Part shown: piece by piece, positions 39,604-47,401 of the stretch | Numbering within the stretch: position 1 is the first letter of the stretch | Layout: each line of letters starts with the position of its first letter | Source of the DNA: DASUPK01 sp963800285 | GTDB taxonomy: Bacteria; Actinomycetota; Thermoleophilia; Solirubrobacterales; 70-9 | Reading direction: 5' to 3' | NCBI GenBank assembly: GCA_963800285.1 | Contig: CAWDAL010000005.1 | Coordinates: 97,434-161,433, forward strand | DNA: 64,000 bases | Position numbers and translations under genes: made by a program | The notes under the pieces: generated by a model | What the model saw: only the letters and a program-made list of their open reading frames with translations | What the model was told of the DNA's origin: nothing | The model's database searches: none

Positions 39604-40443
39604 TCACCCGACCAGTGGGAGCCGTCGCTCCGCGGAGAGCTCGTCGAGCTTGATCTGCATGACCCGCGTGACGTAGTCGTAGACCTCGTCGACGTCCGGA
39701 TTCCTGCCGAACCGCTCGCGCAGGTCGATCGGCTCCATCGCCTCGACCGTGAGCTTCGCGGGCAGCGGCCAGTGGCCGAGCATGTCGCCGACGTTGAGCC
39801 CCCACGGGATCGAGAGCGAGATCGGCAGCACCTTGAGCCGGAAGAGGCGGTCGAGCTGGAGCGTCTTCGCCAGCCGCTCGCCGCGGGAGAGGAAGATCGC
39901 CGTCTCCTGTCCGCCGACCGCGACCAGCGGGACGATCGGCACGCCCGACTCGATCGCGAGCTTGGCCCAGCCCTTCCGCCCGGCGAAGTCGACCCGGTTC
40001 TCCTGCCAGGAGGGGCGGTGCACCTCCCAGTCGCCGCCCGGGTAGACCAGCACGACGCGGTCGCGCTCGAGGGCGAGGCGCGCGTTCTCCGGGGAGGCGG
40101 CGACGCAGCCGAACTTGGCGAGCGACCAGGGCAGCGGCATCGCCAGCACCAGGTTGTGGACCAGCGGATGGACCCCGCGCTCGACCCCGAAATGCGCGTA
40201 GAAGGCGAGCGTGAAGACCATCGTGTCCGGGGTGACGTTGCCTCCGGAGTGGTTGCCGACGAGCAGCACCGGGCCCTCGGTCGGGATCCGATCCAGGCCG
40301 CGCACGTCGGCGCGGAAGTAGAACGAGGCGAGCACCCAGAGCCCTGGGAGCTGCTCGCGGATGTAGTCCGGGTCCCGGTCGTCGAGGTCCGCGGTGGGGA
40401 TCCGGTTCGTGACCAGATCCTTCATCCGGTCGCGCAGTCCCAT
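39604..40443 (-). CDS. Lysophospholipid/diacylglycerol acyltransferase-type enzyme
   Basis: 279 aa. VLLVGNHSGGNVTPDTMVF near residue 60 supplies the catalytic His with a downstream Asp, and VVLVYPGGDWEVHRPSW near residue 130 is the block typical of actinobacterial PlsC-like or DAGAT-like acyltransferases; IPIVPL-like VPIVPLVAVGGQE follows. Cytoplasmic membrane-associated. Likely acylates a lipid in the same pathway as the acyl-CoA dehydrogenase upstream. Substrate unknown. Confidence 0.8.
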   Translation of the reverse strand: MGLRDRMKDLVTNRIPTADLDDRDPDYIREQLPGLWVLASFYFRADVRGLDRIPTEGPVLLVGNHSGGNVTPDTMVFTLAFYAHFGVERGVHPLVHNLVLAMPLPWSLAKFGCVAASPENARLALERDRVVLVYPGGDWEVHRPSWQENRVDFAGRKGWAKLAIESGVPIVPLVAVGGQETAIFLSRGERLAKTLQLDRLFRLKVLPISLSIPWGLNVGDMLGHWPLPAKLTVEAMEPIDLRERFGRNPDVDEVYDYVTRVMQIKLDELSAERRLPLVG

Positions 40444-42335
40444 CAGGCCGTGGCCGGTCGGGTGCCGGTCTTGCGCTTCGGCTCGCGGGCCGTCCGGCGC
40501 TGCGGCGAGCGCGACGTCGGCCTGCCCCCGAAGCGCTCCAGCCGGGCGAGGCCCCAGCCGACCACGAAGATCAGCGCGAACGAGATCCCGCCGACGCCGA
40601 GGTAGGCGGCGAGGGTGAGGAACCCGGGCACGCCCTTCTTCTGCTCGCGCTGGAGCAGCGAGTGATCGAGCTGGAAGCTGCGCGTCATGTGCGAGGCGAC
40701 CGGGACCTGGCCGACCGGGATCGCCGGGTCGGCCGGCATGAAGATCGGCAGGCCGGCGAGCTGGCGGCCCTTGTGCAGGCGCAGCGTCGTCTTCCAGGTC
40801 CCATCGACGTGGATCGGGCTGGTGATCCGGTAGAGGCCGGGGCCGATCTGCTCAGGTGTGTCGATGTGCGCGGGGCCGTCCTTGCCCTGCCAGCTGGTCA
40901 GGTTGAGCCAGTATGCGCCGTTCGCGGCGTCGGGTGGGTCGAGCCGGAAGGTGCCGGTGGCCTCGCGGCCGTCGGCCGTCTGCCGGACGTTCAGGTCGAA
41001 CGTGGCGGTCGCGTGCGGCCCGGTGTTCACCGGGATCAGGAACGCGACCGCGCCGACCGCCGCCACGGCGGCGACCGCGAGAGCCGGTCGAGGCACCCGC
41101 TCTCTGCGGTCCACCGCCGGGGTCAGCGTTCTGCCGATGAATCCGCCGATCAGACCTCCGGCGACGGCAGCGATCAGGCCCGCGATCGCTCCCTCGGGGA
41201 AGAGGGAGGCGGGCCAGGGATTGACGACCCAGACGTGCGAGAAGCCCCACTCGGCGGCGAGGCCGATCGTGCCGATCCCGAGTCCGGCGAGCGCGCCGAA
41301 GGTGATCGGGCGCTCCTCTATCCGGCGGCGGTTTTTGTGGCCGCCGAATATGCCTCCGCGCAGGTAGAGGAACCCGACCGCCTCGACCGCCAGCGCCTCG
41401 GCGACGTAGAGCGGGAAGTGGGGGGTGATCTCGCCGAACACCGGGCCGATCAGGAGCGCGAGCGCGGCGCGGATCTCCAGATAGATCACCACCGCGCCGA
41501 TCGCGCCGCCGCGGCCGATCCGGATCCGCGCGGTGACCAGCGCGATCCCGGCGGCGAGCATGATCAGCGTCGGCTGGAGGGCGAGGGCGAACTGCGGGAC
41601 GCCGAAGTCGAACTCGGCCTGGAAGGTCGACATCGCGACCAGGAAGGCGCCGGCGAGGATCACCTCGCGGAAGCGGGTCCAGACGGGGAGGTCGCGGCCC
41701 GCGGCCTTGCGCTCCTCATCGCCCTCCACATGGAGGGCCCAGGCTCCCAGGACGGAGAGCGAGGCGCCGCCGATCAGCATCAGGTGGGTCGGCCCCCAGA
41801 GGGTCACGTCCTGGCCGAAGATCCGGTGCCAGATGTCGTCGAGGGGGAAGGCGGCCAGCGAGCTGGCGCCGCAGATCGCGATCATCAGCGCGCCCACGGG
41901 CGCGAACCAGCCGGGCGCGATCCCGAAGGAGGTGCGGGTCGCCCGCTTGGGGAGTGCCATGGCGAGCACCCCGGTCGCGAGCACGCAGAAGAGCCCGGCG
42001 AGGATGAAGTAGTGGGCGGGGTTGGCGAGCGGGCCGGGGTCGCGGCCCTGGTCGATGTGCAGGGAGATGTCCCAGTACATGCCGAAGACCGCGACCAGCA
42101 GCGTCAGGGCGAGGGCGGTGCCGGGCAGGGCGGCCCAGCCGGGCAGGTTGGTGAAGCGCTCGTCCAGGGCGGCCAGCCGCCCGAGCAGCGGGAAGCGGCC
42201 CTGCTTGTAGAGGAGGATCGGGCCGAGCAGCAGGAGCGTCACCACGACCGCCCCGGCGGTCGCGTAGATCACGTCGGCGGTGGCAGCCCCTCCCGCCGGT
42301 GGATTGCTCGCCCCGAGCAGAGTGGCTGGCGACAT
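40443..42335 (-). CDS. Large polytopic membrane protein of unknown function
   Basis: 630 aa. About ten hydrophobic helices before residue 460 (for example AVVVTLLLLGPILL, LLVAVFGMYWDISLHID, LMIAICGASSLAAF), then a soluble extracytoplasmic beta domain at about 460-570 (GTFRLDPPDAANGAYWLNL, DGTWKTTLRLHKGR) and a final helix near 590 with a very basic tail. Several histidines sit near helix ends (LHIDQ, NPAHYFIL, THLMLIGG), which could bind a metal or heme. No family recognised. Its stop overlaps the start of the acyltransferase gene. Confidence 0.6.
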   Translation of the reverse strand: MSPATLLGASNPPAGGAATADVIYATAGAVVVTLLLLGPILLYKQGRFPLLGRLAALDERFTNLPGWAALPGTALALTLLVAVFGMYWDISLHIDQGRDPGPLANPAHYFILAGLFCVLATGVLAMALPKRATRTSFGIAPGWFAPVGALMIAICGASSLAAFPLDDIWHRIFGQDVTLWGPTHLMLIGGASLSVLGAWALHVEGDEERKAAGRDLPVWTRFREVILAGAFLVAMSTFQAEFDFGVPQFALALQPTLIMLAAGIALVTARIRIGRGGAIGAVVIYLEIRAALALLIGPVFGEITPHFPLYVAEALAVEAVGFLYLRGGIFGGHKNRRRIEERPITFGALAGLGIGTIGLAAEWGFSHVWVVNPWPASLFPEGAIAGLIAAVAGGLIGGFIGRTLTPAVDRRERVPRPALAVAAVAAVGAVAFLIPVNTGPHATATFDLNVRQTADGREATGTFRLDPPDAANGAYWLNLTSWQGKDGPAHIDTPEQIGPGLYRITSPIHVDGTWKTTLRLHKGRQLAGLPIFMPADPAIPVGQVPVASHMTRSFQLDHSLLQREQKKGVPGFLTLAAYLGVGGISFALIFVVGWGLARLERFGGRPTSRSPQRRTAREPKRKTGTRPATA

Positions 42336-42345
42336 CGCTTCCTCC

Positions 42346-43317
42346 TTATGAGGTCCCGGCGGCGATTTCCTCAGGGGCGGGCTGGGGCCCGCGCCGCAGG
42401 CGCTCGCGCACCGTCTCCAGGGACCACTGGAACGGCTCTGTCTCCTCCATGAATTCGGTCAGCTCCTGGACGATCCGGTCCGGAGCGTCGAGCATCGGCC
42501 AGTGGCCGGAGCCCGGCAGTTCGACGTAGCGGCTGTGGGCGACGATCCGATGCGCGTTCCGGCCGTGCTCGACCGGGATGATCGGGTCGTTGTCGCCCCA
42601 GATGAAGAGGGTGGGGAGCTGGTCGGCGAGGTAGAGGCGGTCGAGCGCCGAGACGCGCTGGCCGTCGTGGTCGATCACGCTGCGCATCGTGTGGATGAAG
42701 GCCTCTGACGCGCCCTCCTCCACCAGGGAGGCGTAGCCGCGGGCGAACTCGGCGATGTCGGGCCCGGCCTCGATGCCGACCTTGGCAGCGACCGAGCGGA
42801 CCGCGTCGCCGGCCTTCACCGACCACTCGCGCGCCATCAGCGGCAGCACCCATTCCGAGCCGGGCAGAGCCGCGGCTCGGAGCAGGGGGTGAACCTCCTT
42901 GCCGAGCCCGCCGGATCCGATCAGCGCCATGCGCTCGACGTACTCGGGGAAGAGATAGGAGAACTGCATGGCGATCCCGCCGCCGAAGGAGTGGCCGACC
43001 ACCGTCGCGCGCTCGAAGCCGAGCACGGCGAGCAGGTCGCGGACGCCGGCCGCGTAGGCGCCGAGGGAGTAGTCGCCGCGCGGCTTCGCCGAGCGGCCGT
43101 GGCCGATCAGGTCGGGCGCGACGACCGTGTAGTTCTCGGCGAGGCGCGGCATGACCTCTCGCCAGGCGTCCGAGGTGGAGGTGATCCCGTGCAACAGCAC
43201 GATCAGCGGCCCGTCGCCGGCGCCCTGGAAGCCGACCTTGTGGCCGTGCAGCTCGATCTCCTCGTACTCACCGAGCGGCTCTCCGCCCTTGGGCCAGGCG
43301 GGGTGCGATTCGGTCAT
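42346..43317 (-). CDS. Alpha/beta hydrolase
   Basis: 323 aa. Oxyanion region LIVLLHGITSTSDAW near residue 40, nucleophile elbow VVGHSFGGGIA near residue 108, acid residue in FIWGDNDPIIP near 255 and catalytic His in GSGHWPMLD near 285. Resembles C-C hydrolases and lipases of this superfamily. The ATG overlaps the acyl-CoA dehydrogenase stop (ATGA); a much longer frame reaching 44430 runs antisense-like across that gene and is rejected. Confidence 0.85.
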   Translation of the reverse strand: MTESHPAWPKGGEPLGEYEEIELHGHKVGFQGAGDGPLIVLLHGITSTSDAWREVMPRLAENYTVVAPDLIGHGRSAKPRGDYSLGAYAAGVRDLLAVLGFERATVVGHSFGGGIAMQFSYLFPEYVERMALIGSGGLGKEVHPLLRAAALPGSEWVLPLMAREWSVKAGDAVRSVAAKVGIEAGPDIAEFARGYASLVEEGASEAFIHTMRSVIDHDGQRVSALDRLYLADQLPTLFIWGDNDPIIPVEHGRNAHRIVAHSRYVELPGSGHWPMLDAPDRIVQELTEFMEETEPFQWSLETVRERLRRGPQPAPEEIAAGTS

Positions 43318-44633
43318 TGGATCTGCATCCCCGAGATCGCCCGGCTGATAACCAGCCGCTGGATCTCCGAGGTGCCCTCGAAGATCGTCCAGATCTTGGC
43401 GTCGCGGTGCATCCGCTCCACCGGGAACTCGCGGCTGTAGCCGTTGCCGCCGAGGATCTGGATCGCGCGCTCGGTCGTCCAGACGGCGACCTCGCCCGCC
43501 TTCAGCTTCGACATCGAGCCCTCGGCGTTGTTGAAGTCCTTGCCGGCCTTGCCCATCCAGGCGGCGCGGTGGGTGAGCAGGCGCGCGGCGTCGATCTCCA
43601 TCTTCATGTCGGCGAGCGTGAAGGCGATCGCCTGGTTCTCGATGATCTTGCGCCCGAACGCCTCGCGCTCCTTGGCGTAGTCGAGGGCGTACTCGTAGGC
43701 GGCCCGGGCGATCCCGACCGCCTGCGCGGCGACCGTCGGCCGCGAGAGCTCGAAGGTCCGCATCGCGGCCTGGCTCTTCGCCGAGCTGCCCTCCTTCGCC
43801 TTCGCGATCCGCTCGTCGAGCTTCTCCTTGCCGCCGAGCAGGCAGGAGCCGGGGACGCGGACGTCGTCCAGGTGGACGTCGGCCGTGTGCGAGGCGCGGA
43901 TGCCGTGCTTCTTCACCTTGGCGCCCTGCTCGCAGCCCTTCGTGCCCGGGGGGATGACGAAGGCGGCGTGGCCGCGCGAGCCGAGCTCGCGATCGACCGA
44001 GGCGATCACGACGTGGACGTTCGCGATCCCGCCGTTGGTCGCCCAGGCCTTCTGCCCGTTGATGACCCACTCGTCCTTGGCCTCGTCGTACTTGGCGGTG
44101 GTGCGGTAACCGGAGACGTCGGAGCCGGCGTCCGGCTCCGACGCGCAGAACGCGGCGACCTTGACGTCGTCCTCGGTGCCGAAGCACTGCGGCACCCACT
44201 CGACCATCTGCTCGGGCGTGCCGGAGCCGAAGATCCCGGCGACCGCGAGCGTCGTCCCGAAGATCGCCATCCCGATCCCGGCGTCGCCCCAGAAGAGCTC
44301 TTCGTTCACGAGGGGGAAGGTGAGCCCGGACGGATCGGCCCAGAACTGCGCGACCGACTCGAAGCCGTAGAGCCCGATCTTGGCCGCCTCCTGCACGACG
44401 GGCCAGGGGAACTCCTCCTTCTCGTCCCACTCGTGCGCGGCGGGGCGGACGACCTGCTCGGCGAACCCATGCGCCCAGTCGCGCACGTCCTGCTGATCCT
44501 GGGAGAGCTCGAGCGAGAAGGTGGTCTCGCCGGCCTCGATCCCAAGCTGCTCCTGGATCTGAGCCTCGTCGACCTCCCCGTTCGTCCCCTGCTTCTCAGC
44601 CTGCTCCGTCGCCTTCTGCTCAGCGGTCGCCAT
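43314..44633 (-). CDS. Acyl-CoA dehydrogenase
   Basis: 439 aa. N-terminal linker of about 35 polar residues, then helical domain (FGTTLAVAGIFGSGT), beta domain with FCASEPDAGSDVSGYRT and KKHGIRASHTADVHLDDV near residues 180-255, and C-terminal domain with QAVGIARAAYEYALDYAKER, QILGGNGYSREFPVERMHRD and the catalytic Glu in IFEGTSEIQR near residue 420. Flavoenzyme of beta-oxidation. First gene of the six-gene lipid operon; AGGAGG lies 10 nt before the ATG and two operator-like sites lie 55-90 bp upstream. Confidence 0.92.
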   Translation of the reverse strand: MATAEQKATEQAEKQGTNGEVDEAQIQEQLGIEAGETTFSLELSQDQQDVRDWAHGFAEQVVRPAAHEWDEKEEFPWPVVQEAAKIGLYGFESVAQFWADPSGLTFPLVNEELFWGDAGIGMAIFGTTLAVAGIFGSGTPEQMVEWVPQCFGTEDDVKVAAFCASEPDAGSDVSGYRTTAKYDEAKDEWVINGQKAWATNGGIANVHVVIASVDRELGSRGHAAFVIPPGTKGCEQGAKVKKHGIRASHTADVHLDDVRVPGSCLLGGKEKLDERIAKAKEGSSAKSQAAMRTFELSRPTVAAQAVGIARAAYEYALDYAKEREAFGRKIIENQAIAFTLADMKMEIDAARLLTHRAAWMGKAGKDFNNAEGSMSKLKAGEVAVWTTERAIQILGGNGYSREFPVERMHRDAKIWTIFEGTSEIQRLVISRAISGMQIQ

Positions 44634-44689
44634 GACGCGTCAAGTCCTCCTCAAGTCTTGTGCAGGGTCTACGTGCCGACCCTCTATTG

Positions 44690-44722
44690 CTACTCAGGGT
44701 AGCAAAATACTACCCGAGGTAG
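44690..44722. promoter_or_regulatory. Two CTAC-N5-GTAG operator-like sites upstream of the lipid operon
   Basis: CTACtcaggGTAG at 44690-44702 and CTACccgagGTAG at 44710-44722, starts 20 bp apart (two helical turns). First site extends to TGCTAC-N5-GTAGCA. They overlap the expected promoter of the acyl-CoA dehydrogenase gene and look like a tandem TetR-type operator. Confidence 0.6.
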
Positions 44723-44770
44723 GAATGGGCAAACTAGACGGCGGAGAATCGACGGAGCCAGGTCGCCGCG

Positions 44771-45262
44771 TCACTCCTCGCGGTCCGAAAGCGCGCCAAG
44801 GAGGATCACTTCGTCGGGGAACACTGCGTTCAGCTCGAGGCGTCCGCCCAGGGCCTCGACGTAGCCCGCCAGCGTGGAGAGGTAGGCATCGTTCGCCCGC
44901 TCAATCCGGGAGATGTTCTCCTGGGTGACCTTCATCACTTCGGCGAGCTCGCGCTGGGTCTTGCCGGATCGCTCCCGCAGGTCCGCAAGCCGCGTCGCGT
45001 CTTCGATAGCACGCACATGGGCGTTGATTTCTTCCTCAGCACCCGGTCTCTTCCGCACCTCATCGGCGAGCTCGCTGAATTTTCTGGCCATCAGATCAGA
45101 CCTTCCTTTCGCAGCGGCGATCGCATCGACAGTCGGACGACCAGTAGTCGGGCCATTTCGTTCGACGATCCTCATCGTCGCGCTGATCCTGCGCTGGGCG
45201 CCGTCCGGCAGTTGCTCGAACCAGCGGCCGAACTCGTCGGTGTACTCGACTTCCCATCGCAC
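44771..45262 (-). CDS. Toxin-antitoxin relic: truncated HigB-like toxin fused in frame to HigA-like antitoxin
   Basis: 163 aa single frame. Residues 1-47 match the start of a RelE/HigB-type toxin (EVEYTDEFGRWFEQLPDGAQ, GPTTGRPTVDAI) but the catalytic remainder is absent. Residues 58-163 look like a complete XRE-type antitoxin with its own start (MARKFSELADEV, HTH KTQRELAEVMKVTQENISR near residue 125). The antitoxin ATG at 45091 retains a GAAAGGAAGG ribosome site inside the fused frame, so the fusion probably arose by deletion and the antitoxin alone may still be made. Confidence 0.7.
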   Translation of the reverse strand: MRWEVEYTDEFGRWFEQLPDGAQRRISATMRIVERNGPTTGRPTVDAIAAAKGRSDLMARKFSELADEVRKRPGAEEEINAHVRAIEDATRLADLRERSGKTQRELAEVMKVTQENISRIERANDAYLSTLAGYVEALGGRLELNAVFPDEVILLGALSDREE

Positions 45263-45264
45263 CG

Positions 45265-45292
45265 TTCATAACACAATCCTTCTAGAAGTCAA
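45265..45292 (-). promoter_or_regulatory. Promoter with palindromic operator for the toxin-antitoxin relic
   Basis: On the minus strand, TTGACT (45292-45287), 16-bp spacer, TATGAA (45270-45265). The 10-bp palindrome CTTCTAGAAG at 45279-45288 sits between them, as expected for antitoxin autorepression. Confidence 0.5.
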
Positions 45293-45413
45293 GCATTCTG
45301 CGACGACTGTGGAATCTGTGTAACGGACCAGCGCCATTCGGGTCAGTCCGAGCCGTTGGCACGCGCCGCTTGGGCTCCGGGCGCCGGTAGGCGGGGATAC
45401 GATTCGGTTCAGG

Positions 45414-46766
45414 ATTGCGCTGACCTCTCCTCAGACCCGGTACGCCAAGTCCGGCGACGCCTCGATCGCCTATCAGGTCGTCGGCGATGGGCCGATCGAC
45501 CTGGTCCTCGTCCTCGGCTTCTCGACCCACCTCGAGCTCCAGTGGGAGTCCCCTCCGATGGCCCACTTCTTCGAGCGGCTCAGCTCGTTCTCGCGCCTGA
45601 TCATCTTCGACAAGCGGGGCAACGGGCTGTCCGACCCGGTCGCCGAGGTGCCGACGCTGGAGCAGCGGATCGACGACGTCCGGGCGGTGATGGACGCCGC
45701 CGGGTCCGAGCGGGCGGCCCTCTTCGGGATCTCCGAAGGTGGTCCGATGAGCATTCTGTTCGCCGCCACCCACCCCGAACGGGTGTCGGCCCTGGTGCTC
45801 CATGGCGCGATGGGGCGCACCACCGAGGCGCCCGACTACCCGTGGGCCTCCCCCGCGGAGGCGCTTCGCGAGTCGGCCGATGAGTTCATCGCCCCCTACT
45901 GGGGGCAGGACGCGGAGGGGATGATCGAGCTCTTCGCTCCGAGCTTCGCGGGCAGTCCCGAGGCCGCCGAGTTCACCGCCCGCATGGAGCGCTCCTCCGC
46001 GAGTCCGGCGATGGTCCAGCAGATCTTCGAGATGTTCCTCGACATCGATGTCCGAGAGATCCTGCCGACGATTCACGTTCCGACGCTGGTCATCCACCGG
46101 CACGGAGACCGGGTCGTCTATCGACGCGCCGGCGAGGAGCTCGCCGAGCAGATCCCGGGAGCCCGGTACGTGGAGCTGCCGGGGATCGACCATCTGCCCT
46201 GGGCGGGCGACATGGAGGCCGTGGTCGGCGAGATCGAGGAGTTTCTGACCGGCGCGCGATCGGTGGCCGAGCCCGACCGCGTGCTCGCCACGGTGATGTT
46301 CACGGACATCTGCGGCTCGACCGCGCGCGCGGTGGAGCTCGGGGACGCCGCCTGGCGGGAGCTGCTCGCAGCTCATCAGGACGCGGTCCGGCGGGAGCTG
46401 GAGCGGTGCGGCGGACGGGAGGTGAAGAGCCTCGGCGACGGCAGCCTCGCCACCTTCGACGGTCCGGCACGGGCGATTCGCTGCGGCGGCGCGATCGCCG
46501 AGCAGGCCCGCTCGATCGGGCTGGAGGTGCGCATCGGCCTGCACGCCGGCGAGGTCGAGGTGATGGACGATGACGTCGGCGGCATCGCGGTCCACATCGC
46601 GGCGCGCGTCGGAGCCCTGGCCGGGCCGGGGGAGGTGCTCGTCACCAGCACCGTCAAGGATCTCGTCGCCGGATCCGGGATTCCCTTCGAGGAGCGCGGC
46701 GCGCACGAGCTCAAGGGAATCCCCGACGAATGGCGGCTGTTCGCGGCCGATCCGAGCGCGGGCTGA
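45414..46766 (+). CDS. Alpha/beta hydrolase fused to class III adenylate/guanylate cyclase domain
   Basis: About 450 aa. Residues about 10-280: alpha/beta hydrolase (AYQVVGDGPIDLVLV, FDKRGNGLSD, nucleophile in LFGISEGGP, HRHGD, catalytic His in GIDHLPWAG). Residues about 285-450: class III cyclase (TVMFTDICGSTARAVE and SLGDGSLATFDGP supply the two metal aspartates). This architecture is widespread in actinobacteria. No ATG/GTG/TTG exists upstream of the conserved RYAKSGD block after the in-frame stop at 45321; the best family-consistent start is ATT 45414 (reading ALTSPQTRYAKSGD), with TACGAT ten nt before it. Start uncertain. Confidence 0.8.
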   Translation: MALTSPQTRYAKSGDASIAYQVVGDGPIDLVLVLGFSTHLELQWESPPMAHFFERLSSFSRLIIFDKRGNGLSDPVAEVPTLEQRIDDVRAVMDAAGSERAALFGISEGGPMSILFAATHPERVSALVLHGAMGRTTEAPDYPWASPAEALRESADEFIAPYWGQDAEGMIELFAPSFAGSPEAAEFTARMERSSASPAMVQQIFEMFLDIDVREILPTIHVPTLVIHRHGDRVVYRRAGEELAEQIPGARYVELPGIDHLPWAGDMEAVVGEIEEFLTGARSVAEPDRVLATVMFTDICGSTARAVELGDAAWRELLAAHQDAVRRELERCGGREVKSLGDGSLATFDGPARAIRCGGAIAEQARSIGLEVRIGLHAGEVEVMDDDVGGIAVHIAARVGALAGPGEVLVTSTVKDLVAGSGIPFEERGAHELKGIPDEWRLFAADPSAG

Positions 46767-46866
46767 GAGTTCCGGCTGTTCCGGACCGGTTCAGACCCGG
46801 TCAGGGGGAGACGTCCCTCAGGACCTCCCGCGTACAGTCTCCTCACGCCTCGACAAGGGAGAAGAG

Positions 46867-47262
46867 ATGAGCGGTTGCACCGTGAAGCGAATCGATGAGA
46901 TGGAGGCGATCTACGGCGGCGCCTACAAGCGCGCCCGCGCCGAGCTCGGCGTCACCGCCTTCGGCATGCAGGTGATCGATTTCCCCGCGAACTTCGAGGG
47001 CTACCCCGAGCACGACCACGGCACCGATGGCCAGGAGGAGGTCTACTTCGCCCTGGGCGGAGGCGCCGAGATCGAGGTGGAGGGCGAGCGCCATCCACTC
47101 GACGGCGAGACCTTCGTCAGGGTCGGACCGGGCACCACCCGCAAGATCTGGCCTGGCGACGATGGCCTGCGGCTGCTGATCATCGGCGGGGTCCCCGGCG
47201 CCGTCTACGAGCCCCCCGATCGCTCCAAGCTGGGCGAGCCGGACCCGATCGCGAGCTCATGA
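46867..47262 (+). CDS. Cupin domain protein
   Basis: 131 aa single cupin barrel. Motif 1-like region YPEHDHGTDGQEEVYFALGG near residue 46 supplies the His-His-Glu metal ligands; motif 2 region GETFVRVGPGTTRKIWPGDDG is less canonical. A GGGAGAAGAG ribosome site precedes the ATG and TACAGT lies about 35 nt upstream. Could be an isomerase or a metal-binding regulator; substrate unknown. Confidence 0.75.
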   Translation: MSGCTVKRIDEMEAIYGGAYKRARAELGVTAFGMQVIDFPANFEGYPEHDHGTDGQEEVYFALGGGAEIEVEGERHPLDGETFVRVGPGTTRKIWPGDDGLRLLIIGGVPGAVYEPPDRSKLGEPDPIASS

Positions 47263-47279
47263 GCGCCTAAAACCGCGGC

Positions 47280-47297
47280 GGCCCGCCGAAGCGGGCC
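47280..47297. terminator. UUCG-loop terminator hairpin
   Basis: GGCCCGC-cgaa-GCGGGCC; on the minus strand the loop is TTCG and a TTTT run follows 8 nt later. Ends the minus-strand RNA that contains the tRNA-like element; also separates it from the convergent cupin gene. Confidence 0.7.
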
Positions 47298-47324
47298 GTC
47301 TCTACGGCCGGGGAGCTACCCCGG

Positions 47325-47338
47325 GCCCAACTGCCAAT
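47325..47338 (-). repeat. 14-nt perfect inverted copy of the tRNA-like anticodon arm
   Basis: The plus strand here reads GCCCAACTGCCAAT, identical to nt 26-39 of the minus-strand tRNA-like RNA. In a read-through minus transcript this segment is a perfect 14-nt complement of the anticodon arm. Confidence 0.7.
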
Positions 47339-47359
47339 CGTTGGTCAAAGTTACTACGC

Positions 47360-47392
47360 CCGGCGGGCTGCTCTGCCATCGCAACCCACCGG
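47360..47392 (-). ncRNA. 12-bp hairpin between the tRNA-like element and the terminator
   Basis: Minus-strand RNA CCGGTGGGTTGC pairs with GCAGCCCGCCGG (two G-U pairs) around a 9-nt loop GATGGCAGA. No ORF. Part of the 47280-47490 structured RNA region; identity unknown. Confidence 0.5.
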
Positions 47393-47401
47393 CGCAGACG
47401 G

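Noticed and set aside
43318..44430. Upstream extension of the alpha/beta hydrolase frame to 44430
   Set aside because: Runs over the acyl-CoA dehydrogenase in another frame with Arg/Gly-rich sequence; the ATGA overlap at 43317 is the natural start.
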